The translations under genes were made by a program, and so were the position numbers. The notes below the pieces were generated by a model. It ran no database searches. It saw only the letters and a program-made list of their open reading frames with translations, and was not told the origin of the DNA. A stretch of 64,000 nucleotides of DNA, taken from contig CM017567.1 in NCBI GenBank assembly GCA_007844125.1, forward strand, positions 45,849,778-45,913,777, given 5' to 3'. Origin of the DNA: Sinonovacula constricta (lineage: Eukaryota; Mollusca; Bivalvia; Cardiida; Solecurtidae). This document shows, one piece after another, positions 35,001 to 46,539 of the stretch (position 1 is the stretch's first letter; every line of letters starts with the position of its first letter).

Positions 35001-37753
35001 GGTGTCGTAATAGAGTGGTAAATATTGGTAGTTGTAAATAATTAATGATGTATACATCAATCTGCTCTAAAGTGATAATGATGGCAATGAATGTGGTGGT
35101 GGTGATTTTGGTAGTGATAATAATAATGATGGTTATGGTGGTGGTAGTGGTAATGGTGATAATGGTAGATGAATGCATGCTATTGTTGGAATTAGTGATG
35201 GTGGGTGAAATGACAAGAGTGTGTGGGGTGGGAGGGGGGGGGGGGGGGGGCGAAAATAAACAGTCTACCATTCAAAATATCCGTTCTGGCATTGTTGGCA
35301 AATTCTCTAAGCTCGTGGTCAACATCCGCCGGGCTCATCGACAGAAACTGGACGCCCTTGATGGGTGCCGGATCGTGAGTTAGCATCTCCTCCAAAGGCG
35401 GGGACTTAATGTTACAAGCCGACATTCTGTAAAATTTAATTAAATTTGTATTAAATATGTACATTTTTAATACATCTTTGCTTCAAAATCGTTGTCTTTG
35501 ACGTGCTCAGACAAATGTTTGAGAAGAGCCATCGTCGAACAGCTAGCCAGTGGAAGACCTCCCAAATCTAAATATGAAAGTTTTCCTCCAGAACGGATTC
35601 CAACCTTCGCAGCCATGAGAACCTTATTGTTGTATTTTACGGATAAAAAAGTTAAACATAGAATAAAATGCCCTAGTTTCTATGATCCCCGTATTCTACA
35701 TTACACCGCCCGTGACCTGTGTGCAATCGCTGATCATTAGCATCTCTGTCTCCATGGCAAGTCACCACGTGGGTTCGAGTTTTTGTGAGGAGAATTACCA
35801 GCTAACCTGCGGTGCGTTGGTGGTTCTGCCCAGCATTTGCCTGTGATCTTTCCCCCACCATATATGAATAAACGGCGCTATAATGACCAAAATAGGGTAC
35901 ATTGGTGAAATGGAAATTGCCTCCCTTGTTAGTTAATATCCGAGGTATCCCAAGCAGTTGGTAGGTCCTTGTAGTTGAATTTCTTGGACTTTATCGCCTA
36001 TTCTTGTTTAGATATTGCAATAACACACACTGAAATTCTTACTTTTGCATAAATATAAGCTTAAAATTAATTTAAATACTTTTAGAGATATGTTATTTAA
36101 AAAAAAGAAAATGGGCATGTTTATTGATGATGGTTACCCTGGGTACTATAAGAAAGGCAGAAAAGTCAACATACACTCCATAGAGCACATGCATAAAAGC
36201 CGAGTAAAACAAATTAAAGGACCTACTTGCATTGAGGCATTTTTCAGGAGAGACTATTCATTATTGTTTCTCATTGTGTTAGCGCGAAGCATCTAAAGAT
36301 TCCTACAACACACCTGTCTCTACATCTATCTATCATACAGTCGAGGCAGTGTCTTTCCAGATGGGTGACGTTTTCCACACATTCTCGGGCATATTCCACC
36401 AGCAACGCTCGGATAATCTCGGTCCTCGCCAACTCATTCGCTAGTAACTCGACTACTCGACCCTTAGCGGCCACGTTGATCACTAGAGAAATGGAAAGTG
36501 GTGTTTATATAGCTGTTCCATTTAAGACATTGTGTGAAGGATTTTACTTCTACTACTACTTTTTACTACTACTACTTTTACTACTACTACTACTACTAAT
36601 AATAATAATAATAATAATACTTCTACTATTACTACTACTACTACTACTACTACAGCAACAACAAATACTACTACTATTACTACTACTTCTACTTCTACCA
36701 CTACAACAGCTACTACTACTACGACTACTTATACTACTGCTGTTTATTGCTGCCCTACATCCGTAGAAAATATTAAGCATAACACTCCACTTGTTCTTAC
36801 AATAATATATATGTCCTATCCGAGCCACGCTGCACAGTTAGATATTTTTATTTATTTTTTTTTATTAACTATGAAAATCATTTGACTATTAACTTTTGTC
36901 ATTCAGCTCTGGCGTCGATATATTTTTTTAGTTGAAATCCCCACCGTGTCTATTTTTAGATTTGGAAATAAGGGACGTTTTACGCGATTTAAGAGATCTC
37001 GATTTATGCTGTCTAACAGTAGAGCTTATGTTATAAAAAGCCTGTTCCTCAGAACAATGGTAATAATTATGTTGTGACATGTTTTAAATACAGCCAAACA
37101 CCACCTTTAAAGGGCCCTTGGACAAGAAATCGCTGCAAGCACTGAGGTATTCTCTGTATCGGAAAAGAAGTCACATGATAAGCAGAAAGTCCAGGGTCAA
37201 GGACCAAGACCGAAACTGAAACTGAAACTGTTTTATTTGCTTAAACGCCTATTTCTACATATAATACATACCGGTATTCAATGGCGTTGTACAATATTAA
37301 AACCGAGAGAGGGGAAGTCAAGCGCTGTGTACTGGTTAACACGTAGTACGTTTTATAGGATGCGGTATTTCTACACTCTCTCTATTGTGGTTTATGTATA
37401 ACGTTGTTCATTCTGTGTTGCATGTTATAGTCACATTTACTTTCGTTTCACAACCTATAAAGGAAATGCGTGGAACTATTTCTTGTCGCGTTAGGAATAG
37501 TTGAACACTATTAGGTCGACTGCGTTTCCTTAAATGGCAATATTGTATTCATTGCTAACGCAGTGAAGACAAATAAATTTTATATTTTGCCTCAGCAATC
37601 TTTATACTTACATACAAGTTCATCTGGTCCTACTTCGAAAATCCTCGCTGGGCTGGTTGGAAGGGGTTTCGGCGTAGAGTCCTGCGCATGCGCTCCGTGC
37701 ATGAGACATGCTAGCACACAACATCCGGTTGCCAAAAGCAAGGATTGGAACAT
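30527..37753 (-). CDS. clusterin-like secreted, probably GPI-anchored protein (8 exons, 716 aa)
   Basis: Coding exons on the minus strand: 37753-37612, 36482-36314, 35426-35269, 34943-34740, 33102-32890, 32526-31744, 31426-31311, 30892-30527. Every junction has GT/AG borders and the phases join into one frame of 716 codons. Residues 1-23 form a signal peptide (MFQSLLLATG then a hydrophobic Cys-rich core, ending AHA). Cysteines 82, 93, 96, 101, 108 follow a helix; cysteines 526, 537, 544, 547, 558 precede another. Human clusterin has Cys 102, 113, 116, 121, 129 and 285, 295, 302, 305, 313, joined as five antiparallel disulfides, so the spacing nearly matches. Between the clusters lie a Pro/Gly/Met-rich stretch (about 297-365), polyQ (449-487) and a basic KKKRRKR furin-like site (514-520). 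N-glycosylation sequons include NVT at 85 and NCT at 546. The tail GGSD plus a hydrophobic C-terminus looks like a GPI signal. Vertebrate clusterin is an extracellular chaperone of about 450 residues; sharing that role is inference. A weak 3' splice site just before the ATG hints at a 5'UTR intron; a poly(A) signal may lie near 30275. Confidence 0.85.
31038..31101. repeat. TG/TTTG microsatellite in the last intron of the clusterin-like gene
   Basis: TGTG and TTTG units over about 60 bp between exons 7 and 8. Confidence 0.9.
31495..31612 (+). mobile_element. SINE-like element with shared core, copy 2
   Basis: Contains a B-box-like GTGGATTCGAGTC and the core CACCTGCGCCGGTGATGCTA, then CCCAGTCATTTGTCAGGGAT and CTTCCC. 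Lies in the intron between exons 6 and 7 of the clusterin-like gene. Confidence 0.6.
31952..32068 (-). repeat. CAG/CTG tract encoding polyglutamine inside the clusterin-like gene
   Basis: In exon 6 of the clusterin-like gene the codons for residues 449-487 are almost all CAG or CAA, with Phe, Ile and Leu interruptions. The purest run (CTG on the plus strand, about 32035-32068) codes for twelve consecutive Gln. Such a tract is expected to be length-polymorphic. It sits in the low-complexity insert between the two cysteine clusters, not in the folded parts. Confidence 0.9.
33255..33517 (-). mobile_element. GGTGGTATCCGACAGTTTGG repeat family, partial copy in intron 4
   Basis: Reverse copy inside the intron between exons 4 and 5 of the clusterin-like gene. 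Shares GCTAACTGTGCAGC, ACGAGATCTGTTCAGATAAC and the CCACCTTTAAA end; the outermost GTCGGA part is lost. Confidence 0.65.
33721..34124 (-). mobile_element. MITE, copy B of the same family
   Basis: Same inverted termini as copy A (CAATCGGAACTCCTCGGGT at the left, its partner at the right), opposite orientation, and flanking GGTTTGTA at 33713-33720 and 34126-34133. An internal segment of about 50 bp (GGCCGAGGTGATCCGACTAC) is tandemly duplicated. It lies in intron 4 of the clusterin-like gene. Confidence 0.85.
35085..35250. repeat. GGT/GAT-rich tract and G run in intron 3
   Basis: Imperfect GTG/GAT/AAT triplets followed by a G run ending 15-20 bp from the donor of exon 3. Confidence 0.85.
35743..35865 (+). 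mobile_element. SINE-like element with shared core, copy 3
   Basis: B box GTGGGTTCGAGTT, then CAGCTAACCTGCGGTGCG, GGTGGTTCTGCCCAGCATTT and TCTTTCCCCCACCA, matching the other copies. Lies in intron 2 of the clusterin-like gene. Confidence 0.65.
36546..36741. repeat. ACT/TAC trinucleotide tract in intron 1 of the clusterin-like gene
   Basis: About 195 bp of TAC/ACT/AAT/ACA triplets starting about 65 bp upstream (gene sense) of exon 2. Confidence 0.93.
36811..37111 (+). mobile_element. GGTGGTATCCGACAGTTTGG repeat family, partial copy in intron 1
   Basis: Begins at CCTATCCGAGCCACGCTGCAC and ends CCAAACACCACCTTTAAAG. Lies in the first coding intron of the clusterin-like gene. Confidence 0.55.
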
Positions 37754-38474
37754 CGGCTAAGAATATTTAAACATATTTATTCCAGTTGCATTATGTAAAT
37801 TAGCAAAGCATATTATATTTTACAATCGGGATATGTAAGAAACATACAAAACATTCATAAATAGTGACTGAGCTCTGTTGAAAATTGATTGTTTCGGATG
37901 AAAGAAACAGTACTTCAATTTGCATACTAATTTAAAAAACAACAAACAAAATGTACATTATTTTCCCCCATTCCATTGAAACGTATAAATTGTACGTAAG
38001 ACCGACTTGCAGTAGCATGACGTGAACTTCGATGTATACGTATACACGCATTAAAGACGTTTACTTTCTTCAAGATTGCGCAGCTTTTTATTCTGCTTTC
38101 GCGCGAAATGTGCAGGATAAAGCTTTTCCGGATAAACTTAGTGATATCCAGTCAATAGGGCACGTGACCAAACGACGCGTATGAATACACTGTTTATATT
38201 AGTTATGTTCACACGCTCTTAAGGAAACGTGTAATTAATGTTTTTTCGCCGATTTATGTAATCATTCATGGAATTTTTTAACATGCATATATGTTGACAT
38301 GCAGATCAAAAATAGATAAAAAAATTAAGGGAGGTTCATGTCTGATTAGATAAGGAGTAAAGCGGCTATTGTTTTTTCCGTCATTTTTCTTCAATCTTCC
38401 CCGATTGTTTACAGATTTCCTATTTTTTTTGTTTATTTATTTTTTCATATAAAAGATAAAAATCAGGATAAATC

Positions 38475-38613
38475 GAATACATGGTTGGTGCCGAGAGTAA
38501 GAAAGTTTATCTGGTTCTCTTTGAAGCGTATCTTGGCTCACTAAAGCTCGCCATGATATTCGCTTCTCGCTCACCAGATAAACCTTCTCATTCTTGGCAC
38601 CAACCATGTATTC
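38475..38613. mobile_element. foldback element of about 139 bp
   Basis: The two ends share GAATACATGGTTGGTGCC in inverted orientation, and the match continues through GTTTATCTGG, giving arms of about 45 bp around a 45-bp loop. A single strand would form a long hairpin. No coding capacity. Confidence 0.8.
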
Positions 38614-38754
38614 TCTATCTTTCAGCTTGCCTTGATTGTGTTTCTTATTCTCAGAGGAGTGGTGCTATGTCTAGTTGGCCGGGTGTCAAAAAGATCTGAC
38701 TTGCTGAGGTATTGTGTCAGGCGAATACGAAAATCTTTTTCGATGAAAGCAGCA

Positions 38755-39240
38755 CTATATATAGTTTCCATGTGATGTCATAGGCACTGATAAAACAGTT
38801 TAAGGCAGCCATTTATAAAGGCAGAAGCTAATGCAAGCCGATATATGGAAATATGCGCTGTTTTTAACTCACCACTGTAATTCTTTTCAGTCTTTTTACT
38901 GAAGTTTATCTCAAATTTAACAGCTTTTATGATGTTTTTTAAATATAAAAATTGTATGTTGATAGTTTAAAAGGTAAAACACAATACAACCAAACAAGAT
39001 ACACTATTTATTTTGTTTAAGGACGAGTCAATAACGTTATTTATTTCTGTGTATTTATTCTTTGTGCATTTATCAGTTTTAAAAATATTGTATTTTAAAA
39101 ATATGAATTTCAAGAGCTTTCTAATGGTGTATAGCTTTGAAATTTTTTACCACAAATGAAGAAATTACAAGAAAATCTAAATTTACGCTTCTATACAATT
39201 CATCTGAAAATCCCTTGAAACTGCCATCAAAGATATAATA
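38755..39240 (+). repeat. dispersed repeat, pair of 1,320-1,800
   Basis: Second copy of the roughly 480-bp sequence near the left end; similarity runs through CAGTTTAAGGCAGCCAT and GCAGAAGCTAATGCAAGCC to CATCTGAAAATCCCTTG. Confidence 0.75.
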
Positions 39241-39249
39241 ATACGTAAT

Positions 39250-42200
39250 ACAGCGTTGCATAAATTCGACATTTGATAGGAGTTGTACGTTTTATGAGTT
39301 TAATTTAATATTTAAAGTTCAAATAAATTTGTCAGTGTTTTCAAATGTTGAAGATAGCCGGAGGACTTGTACGCCTGTTTGAAGAGTAGGCGGGCAGGGA
39401 ATAAGAGGGTTGGGGTTCGGTGGTAGTTGTCATCTGGATAAATATAAACAAAACACGGAAGTGTGTCGCGTAAATTTGTCAGACGATGTCACTTTGGCTG
39501 GAGGGTATACGCAGGAGTGACTATCTGATAATCATAAACAAACTTGTATTTCATGTAAGCAAATCAATTGATAAGATTCAACTTAACTAAAGTCATAAGC
39601 CGTACTAAGCTTAGTTGTTCATTGAGCAAGAATACTACAACAACGAACAGAACATCAGTTTGAGCATATTTTTTTTTCTAGTAAGCAAGGTATGCCTATT
39701 GAATGGTTGTCAAAAATGAAAGTAACACAAAATAGCATTGAATCGTTAGAACATGGAAGTGGATTTAGTTTGGGGGAAGTATAGGCGTAACTAGATTTAT
39801 GTTAAATGTTTACAATATTTAAAAAAAATCTTTGATTTAAGAATATAGTAATTATCATGTAAGCATCTCTATACAGTACAATGCAATTTATAATTCAAAT
39901 GTTATCAATTTCAGGCCCAATAAAAACAGATTTGGGGATCGACAGAGAAGAACTCTACTGTACTCGGCTGAAAATGTAATAACAAGTATTATAACAATCT
40001 GCACCCAATTGTATAAACAATGGATTAAGTTAACATTTTCTTACAACTGGTTAGCTTTAACTTCCTTGGTTGGTTAATCAAAGTGGTTATCTATTTGTAT
40101 AAATGCAGTTAACTGTTTTTTTACATAACTAAACTGTTTAATTTTAACCAAAAGTTAAATTAACCAAAGTATCCCACAATGCAACATTCTAATTGGTTCT
40201 GCCAAATGAACGGCGATTTTTATTTTTGGTTATAACCTTTAGAGAAAATGGTTAAAATCAGAACCGCTTAAACTAAAAAAAAACATTTATATAATAGCTA
40301 AGCAGCAAGATAACCAACATGTATTAGATTACCAAACTTTAATCATTGGTTAAAATTTAACCTCTGTCTATACAGTTGGCCACCGGTATGTACAAACAAG
40401 GAAAATGACATTATTACATTTTACGTTGTTATATTCCACAGCGAGCATAGCAACCAGATACGCAATAACAACAGATATGTAATAAGTTATTTTGTTGTGG
40501 CACTTAACGGTGATATTACATTAACTAACTATATACGCAGTAACAACAGATATGCAATAAGTTATTACCAAAAAGAATGTACATGTATCTTTATGCTGTA
40601 TTATGCATACTTTTGTGTATAAAACATAATTTTATATAAACAAGAACGGATTTTTCTGACAGATAGAAAAACAACTGTATCAAAATAGGGCATTTCTATG
40701 AGACGCTCCGCAAAATATGAACACTAAAATTATTTACGAGTGATGTTCCAAAACGCATGTCAAACTGTAAAGAAAATGTCCGAGATATGTAAGATGGTAA
40801 TATGATTTTATGTGCGTGCAAATAAAACCATTAAAATAACTACGCCTTTGATAAAGCCATAAAAGCATTGAAGTGTATGCATTGAATGAATTCGAGCATG
40901 TGATTTAAAAGAAATTTCGTAGTGTTAAAGATACATGGAGATTCTAAAGGATTTGAGTGAATGTTCCGCGAAGCTGACAGACAGCAAGAAAATGTTTTAA
41001 AATATAATTAATCGAGATACAAATAGTAAGGTTGCAAGAATAACAGCGGGGGAGGGGGTTTAATGGTCGAATAGCAAAGCAAAAGATAACGATTTTAAAA
41101 GGAAAAGACACAAAAATCACGAACATTCAGAAATTGACTTACCTTTGACGTTTGAAGAAAGTTTAATTGTAAAATCCGATCTCGGTAGTTGATATATACT
41201 TCAATAGCTGATATAGGTAATTAAGCAAAGCATTTGTTTACTCTCGCATTCATATATTGTTCACGTATTATCCCTTTATAAAAAGACTGAATGAAATTAT
41301 TGTCGTATGTGGATTAAGTACAATGCCAATGTATGAAATATTTAATTAACATAAAAAATCAATTATATAGCACAACAGAACCACTTGGCTAAATCAAGCT
41401 TATTGACAATGAATACAACATATATCAAGTTTTAAAATTCCGCGAGAAAACAAACCATCATATCCAGCCGCTTATCAGGGGATGGTAAAATGACTAATGA
41501 ATCACTAATATTCACTTTCAACCAATCAAATTGAAACAATTAGGAAGCGGTAACGTCAAAAGGACTCATTTCGACGTCAATGTCACGTGAACGTTACCTC
41601 GGGCGGCGGAAGAATACGTTTAATCATTAAGAATCAATAAATGTTTGTCACAAGGTACCACATATTAGCATGTTTATGTTTAGTAATAATTTCATTAAAA
41701 GGCGGCATTTAATGCTTTACATCAAAATATTAAACACAGAAAGGAGTACACCGTTTACAGTATTATTCATACATAGGCATGTTTACGCATATTTGGAAAG
41801 ATAAATCTTAACATGTTTCAAGCAAAATTGATAAACGCAACACTGGATTTTTGACATAACGACATTAAATTAATGATTTATTGTGGTTGTTTTATCTTTT
41901 GTATTTATGGAAGTGATAAGTTACACTTTCATTTGACTGGTATAAATTTTACAAAGCCAAAGAAAGCAAAATCTTGTAATTTGACATCCCTCCGTTGAAA
42001 TGATAAATTACTTACCACCGGAAATTTACTACGTTTGAAATAGTCCGGATGTCATAATATGCAAATAATTATTAATTATAATGACATCAAGTTTACGAAT
42101 TAAATGTATGCAATCCAGTGTAGGTGTCTTGTTTATTGGGTTAGTTGTTCATATAATTGTTGTTTATTTGGAGGTTATTGTTTTACGGATTGATGCTTGT

Positions 42201-42330
42201 TTACGTGTAATTAAGGGTTTATTTGTCGGTAACAATTAGTTTATACATTTATTTTATTAGTTTCTTGTTTGTTTTTGGTTCGTCGTCTTCGTTGTTGTTG
42301 TTGTTGTTCTAGTAAGAGTGATTTTTTGAT
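39250..42330. other. intergenic
   Basis: No supported gene. Contains the probable MITE at 40.0 kb and a short direct repeat (CAGTAACAACAGATATG and CAATAACAACAGATATG) near 40465 and 40540. Confidence 0.55.
40005..40379. mobile_element. probable MITE with CCAA(C/T)TGTATA termini
   Basis: Left end CCAATTGTATAAACAATGG and right end, inverted, CCAACTGTATAGACAGAGG, each followed by GTTAA-rich sequence. Target duplication not seen. Confidence 0.5.
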
Positions 42331-42331
42331 A

Positions 42332-42965
42332 ATCGTATGGCTCAATGCTTATTTATGGTTTAGTGTTTATCGTATGGCTCAATGCTTATTTATGGTTTAG
42401 TGTTTATCGTATGGCTCAATGCTTATTTATGGTTTAGTGTTTATCGTATGGCTCAATGCTTATTTATGGTCTAGTGTTTATCGTATGACTCAATGCTTAT
42501 TTGTGGTTTAGTGTTTATCGTATGACTCAATGCCTGTTTGTGGTTTAGTGTTTATCGTATGACTCAATGCCTGTTTGTGGTTTAGTGTTTATCGTATGAC
42601 TCAATGCTTACTTAGGGTTTAGTGTTTATCATATGACTCAATGCTTATTTGTGGTTAAGTGTTTATCGAATGACTCAATGCTTGTTTATGGTTTAGTGTT
42701 TATGATATGGCTCATTGCTTATTTGTGGTCTAGTGTTTATCGTATGACTCAATGCTTATTTGTGGTTTAGTGTTTATCGTATGACTCAATGCCTGTTTGT
42801 GATTTAGTGTTTATCTTATGGCTTAATGCCTATTTGTGGTTTAGTGTTTATTGTATGGCTCAATGCCTGTTTATGGTTAAGTGTTTATCGTATGGGTTAA
42901 TGCTTATTTATGATTTAGTGTTTATCATATGGCTCAATGCTTATTTATGGTTTAGTGTTTGTCTG
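42332..42965. repeat. 37-bp tandem array, about 17 copies
   Basis: Unit starts ATCGTATGGCTCAATGCTTA and ends TGGTTTAGTGTTT; the first units are exactly 37 bp apart. Later units vary (GACTCAATGCCTG, TTTGTGG). Unrelated in sequence to the large 37-bp satellite. Confidence 0.92.
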
Positions 42966-43312
42966 ATGGTTGCATGCTTGTTTATTGTCTTTTTTTAATT
43001 ATCGCATGCTTATCGATTTTTTAGGGATTTTGGAATGTTGATAAGATGGTGACATGTTCATTGAAGGTTTTGTTTTTATTAGATAGTTTTATGTTCATTG
43101 ATGGTTTTGTGTGTTTATAAGATATTTGCATGTTCATTGTGGACTTATTGTTGTAAGATTGTTTCTTGTATATTGTTGTATTGTTGACTTAGTGTAATCT
43201 TTTTAATCTTTTTTTTTTTTACTATAAAGTTATGGTTTTTATGTAAGTATATTGTTTATTAATAGGTAACTTGTAACTTTAGGGCCACTATGTGTATCGT
43301 AAGTTTTTTGGC

Positions 43313-43460
43313 TTGTTGTTGTTTGTTGTTGTTGTTTTTTGCTGTTGTTTGTTGTTGTTGTTGTCGCTGTTTTGTTTGTTTGTTGTTGTTGTTGCTTTTG
43401 CTGCTGCTGCTGTTTTGTTTGTTTGTTTGTTTGTTGTTGTTTTGCTGTTGTTTTTGTTAC
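43313..43460. repeat. TTG/GTTT-rich tract
   Basis: About 145 bp of GTT, GCT and GTTT units. Confidence 0.9.
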
Positions 43461-43922
43461 AGTGTACTGACACAATTATGGTCATGTTGGCTACGTTCAA
43501 CTAATTATTGGTGGAAACAGACCCCAGGCTTATGTCTGTGAAAAGTTAACGGCTCTCCTCCCTTTGAGATAGTTTGTTGTTTATAAGGTAATAATTTAAT
43601 TTAATTTTAAGTTAAATTTTGTGTATTTGAAGATTACAATATTAATAAGGGGTTATCTGTTAATGAATGATAACGGTATAAGTCTTGTGATGCTTATGTT
43701 GATCATGGTTTTGAGATATAATTATTCGCATTATTATATTCACTTGCAGAAATATTGTAGAAATAATGCAGCAATGCATGCTGGATACCCAGATGACATG
43801 CAGTTGTATGTTTGATAGGAATAAACTGAGATTTTTTTTTCCGTACATATTGGCTATGCTACGATAAATTTCAAGGATTATGAAGTACAAATTGGCAAAA
43901 CTTCTACAATTTTTATCGATTT

Positions 43923-44359
<437 letters not shown>

Positions 44360-44389
44360 TAAAGAGAGAGAGAGATATATATATAAAGG

Positions 44390-44515
44390 GACCCTAACTT
44401 CGACCTAAGCATTTAACAGCCAAATTCACTTTAAAAGCTTAGTATTTTTCGCTTACATGTATGTGTTTTCAGAACTCTATTTTTACATGGTTGGTGTGTG
44501 TGTGGAGGGGGGTGG
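44390..44515 (-). repeat. dispersed repeat with AGAGTTCTGAAAACACATAC
   Basis: Reverse copy of a family also at 54.4 and 62.8 kb: CACCAACCA, AGAGTTCTGAAAACACATAC, CTAAGCTTTTAAAGTGAAT and GGTCGAAGT. Confidence 0.65.
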
Positions 44516-45210
44516 GTTATGCATCATCATTATCATTGTATATAGTATATGTGACGTATTTAGTATAAACGACGATTTACCGATCTATGATTCATGATAA
44601 AGTTCTGTACTTTGTAATTTGTAATTGCGGCACACCGACACTTGATAGGTCATAGGGCGCCGAAGATTTAGATCTGATGACAAATCTAATTTGAAACTAA
44701 AAAAAAAATACAACAAAACGAAATTAAGTATGTCAATTTAATTCGGGTTTTTTTCAAACAGCATGTCATTGGAAATTGGGGTATTGTTCAAATTAAAGAA
44801 GCTGCCAATACGCTATAAAATTGGCTAAATAACAACAAAAACTGTTCAAAATTACAGAGAAAGACAAAGATTTTCAAAAATGACGTCTGGTCTTGGTCAT
44901 GCCTTGCAGGTTGTAGTCTGTCAATCTTTACATTGTGGAGGTAAATTCAGTCACATTTTCACAACAATGTAACCAGAATTAGTCTTATACGAATTATTTA
45001 TTATTGATATATTAAAACACGCTCCAAAACAATTACAGATGTGCAGAATGTTCATGTTCTTGAATGTTTTGTAATTATGTTGTTACTTTTCTCATTTAAC
45101 ATACATCAGTCTATTACTTAAAACAAAAACAAGCGAGTTTGAATATCGGTGCGAGTTCAATATGTTTAATGTAACAATTTATCTCACAAGCGCATAAGCG
45201 AAGACTTTAA

Positions 45211-45577
45211 GGTGGTATCCGAAAGTTTGGTTCAATTTTTTTCTCAAATAACCAAATAAGCCATTGGTTCTTGAAAATGTCTTGCAATATTTAAAAACCA
45301 CGTGACTTCTTACTGTTATGTAGTCATCCGGGTAATCTGACGTCGATATCTATTTTAGCAGTGTCCACTATTGCGCTTTTTATAGAGTTGAAAAAACTGA
45401 ATATTTTGATTAATTTTGTTGCGACTAGTACAGTCTAATAATAAAGTTAGTGTTCCAACTCGGCTTTAAAAAGAATCAAGTATGGGTTTATGCAAAAATA
45501 TTACAAAATTCATAAAAAAAAACAGTGGTAAGTTATTGATGGGTATGTTTATTTTAGGCAAACTGTCGGATGCCACC
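45211..45577 (+). mobile_element. GGTGGTATCCGACAGTTTGG repeat family, best inverted termini
   Basis: Starts GGTGGTATCCGAAAGTTTGG and ends, inverted, GGTGGCATCCGACAGTTTG. At 367 bp without coding capacity it looks like a MITE. It provides the possible poly(A) signal of the proline-rich gene downstream of its stop. Confidence 0.75.
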
Positions 45578-45618
45578 AAGCCTTGAGTATTAAAGCCAGC
45601 TAACTGATTTTTTGACAT

Positions 45619-46179
45619 TTAACTTTTGCTTTCTTCCTCTTCCTCTTTCTTTACTTCGTAAAACCGCGGTGGCTCCGTTGGGTAATTGGCTGGATGTGGA
45701 GGAAAGAATGGGTCTGGGAATATCGGAGGGAAAAAGGTTGCATGGACCGGCGGTCGTGAAGGCACGAACCTCGGCGGTGGCACATAGCCGCCCGGCGGTG
45801 GCAAGTAGCCGCCCGGCGGTGGTGGAGCACCGAATCTTCTCATCGGCGGAGGTCCAGCTTTTGTCATGGTTGGAAGCCGACGGAAATTATCCGGAACGTC
45901 CTTGCTGCGTCTTGGTGGAGGGGGCCCGGTTTTGATGATGGTTGGCGGAGGTGCGCCAACTTGTCCGAGAGGTGTGAAAGTTCTCGGAGGCGGACCGCGA
46001 CGGAAATTGTCTGGAACGTCCTTTCGGTCGCCGCGGGGTTTTGGTGCCGGCGGTGGAACGTTCTGGTTGGTGAGAACTTCCGGATGGTAAGCAGGCGGAG
46101 GGCCTTGAACCACCTGACCGGAGGTAAGGCTTACCGCCATGCAGACAAGCGCTAGGATGGAGAGCGAGCAACGTTCCAT
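45619..46179 (-). CDS. small secreted proline-rich protein with KDVPDNFRR repeats
   Basis: Single coding exon of 186 residues. Residues 1-21 are a clear signal peptide (MERCSLSILALVC...TSG). The mature part is about a third proline, with PPP runs, two copies of KDVPDNFRR at residues 53-61 and 93-101 (40 residues apart), a GGYLPPPGGYVPPP segment near 123-136, a Phe/Pro-rich stretch at 149-162, and an acidic KKEEEEESKS tail. No cysteine remains after signal removal. A strong 3' splice site (CTTCTTTTTCAG) lies just upstream of the ATG, indicating a 5'UTR intron. AATAAA on the minus strand near 45551 could end the transcript and falls inside a MITE. I recognise no named family; a matrix, byssus or mucus protein, or a precursor of repeated peptides, are possible roles. 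Confidence 0.75.
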   Translation of the reverse strand: MERCSLSILALVCMAVSLTSGQVVQGPPPAYHPEVLTNQNVPPPAPKPRGDRKDVPDNFRRGPPPRTFTPLGQVGAPPPTIIKTGPPPPRRSKDVPDNFRRLPTMTKAGPPPMRRFGAPPPPGGYLPPPGGYVPPPRFVPSRPPVHATFFPPIFPDPFFPPHPANYPTEPPRFYEVKKEEEEESKS

Positions 46180-46435
46180 AGTGTTACTGAACTTCTACCT
46201 GAAAAAGAAGATAGGCATTTTCTTCCTTTTTTTTATAAATTCATTCAATAAAATGTTGCTGTTTTACTCCGAAAGATGGAAAAATACCTTTGTTTTAAAT
46301 ATTTATTAGGTTTGTTTGGGTTTTATTTTGCCGTTTTTTAATAATCATATAGTGTTAAATGCAGTTCTAGAATATACACGGTTCGATTGCGAGACCTAAC
46401 ACTAGCATCAGTCTATTAAAACGTAAATAAAAAAG

Positions 46436-46530
46436 TGTTTGCTCTGTGGAGGATTTGAACCCACGATCTGAGAATATGTGTGTTACAAGGAGAGAACCTT
46501 TGCCACCTGGTCACGCATACTTAATCAACA
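46436..46530 (-). repeat. tRNA-like sequence, probable SINE head or tRNA pseudogene
   Basis: Minus strand has A box TGACCAGGTGGCAAAGG and B box GTGGGTTCAAATCC at tRNA-like spacing. No good acceptor stem closes it. Confidence 0.45.
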
Positions 46531-46539
46531 AAGGATGTT

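Noticed and set aside
30527..37753. Glypican as identity of the GPI-anchored protein
   Set aside because: Glypicans have about 14 conserved cysteines and Ser-Gly attachment sites; here the ten cysteines follow the clusterin spacing.
45612..46155. Plus-strand frames over the proline-rich gene
   Set aside because: Antisense shadows caused by its stop-poor GC-rich codons.
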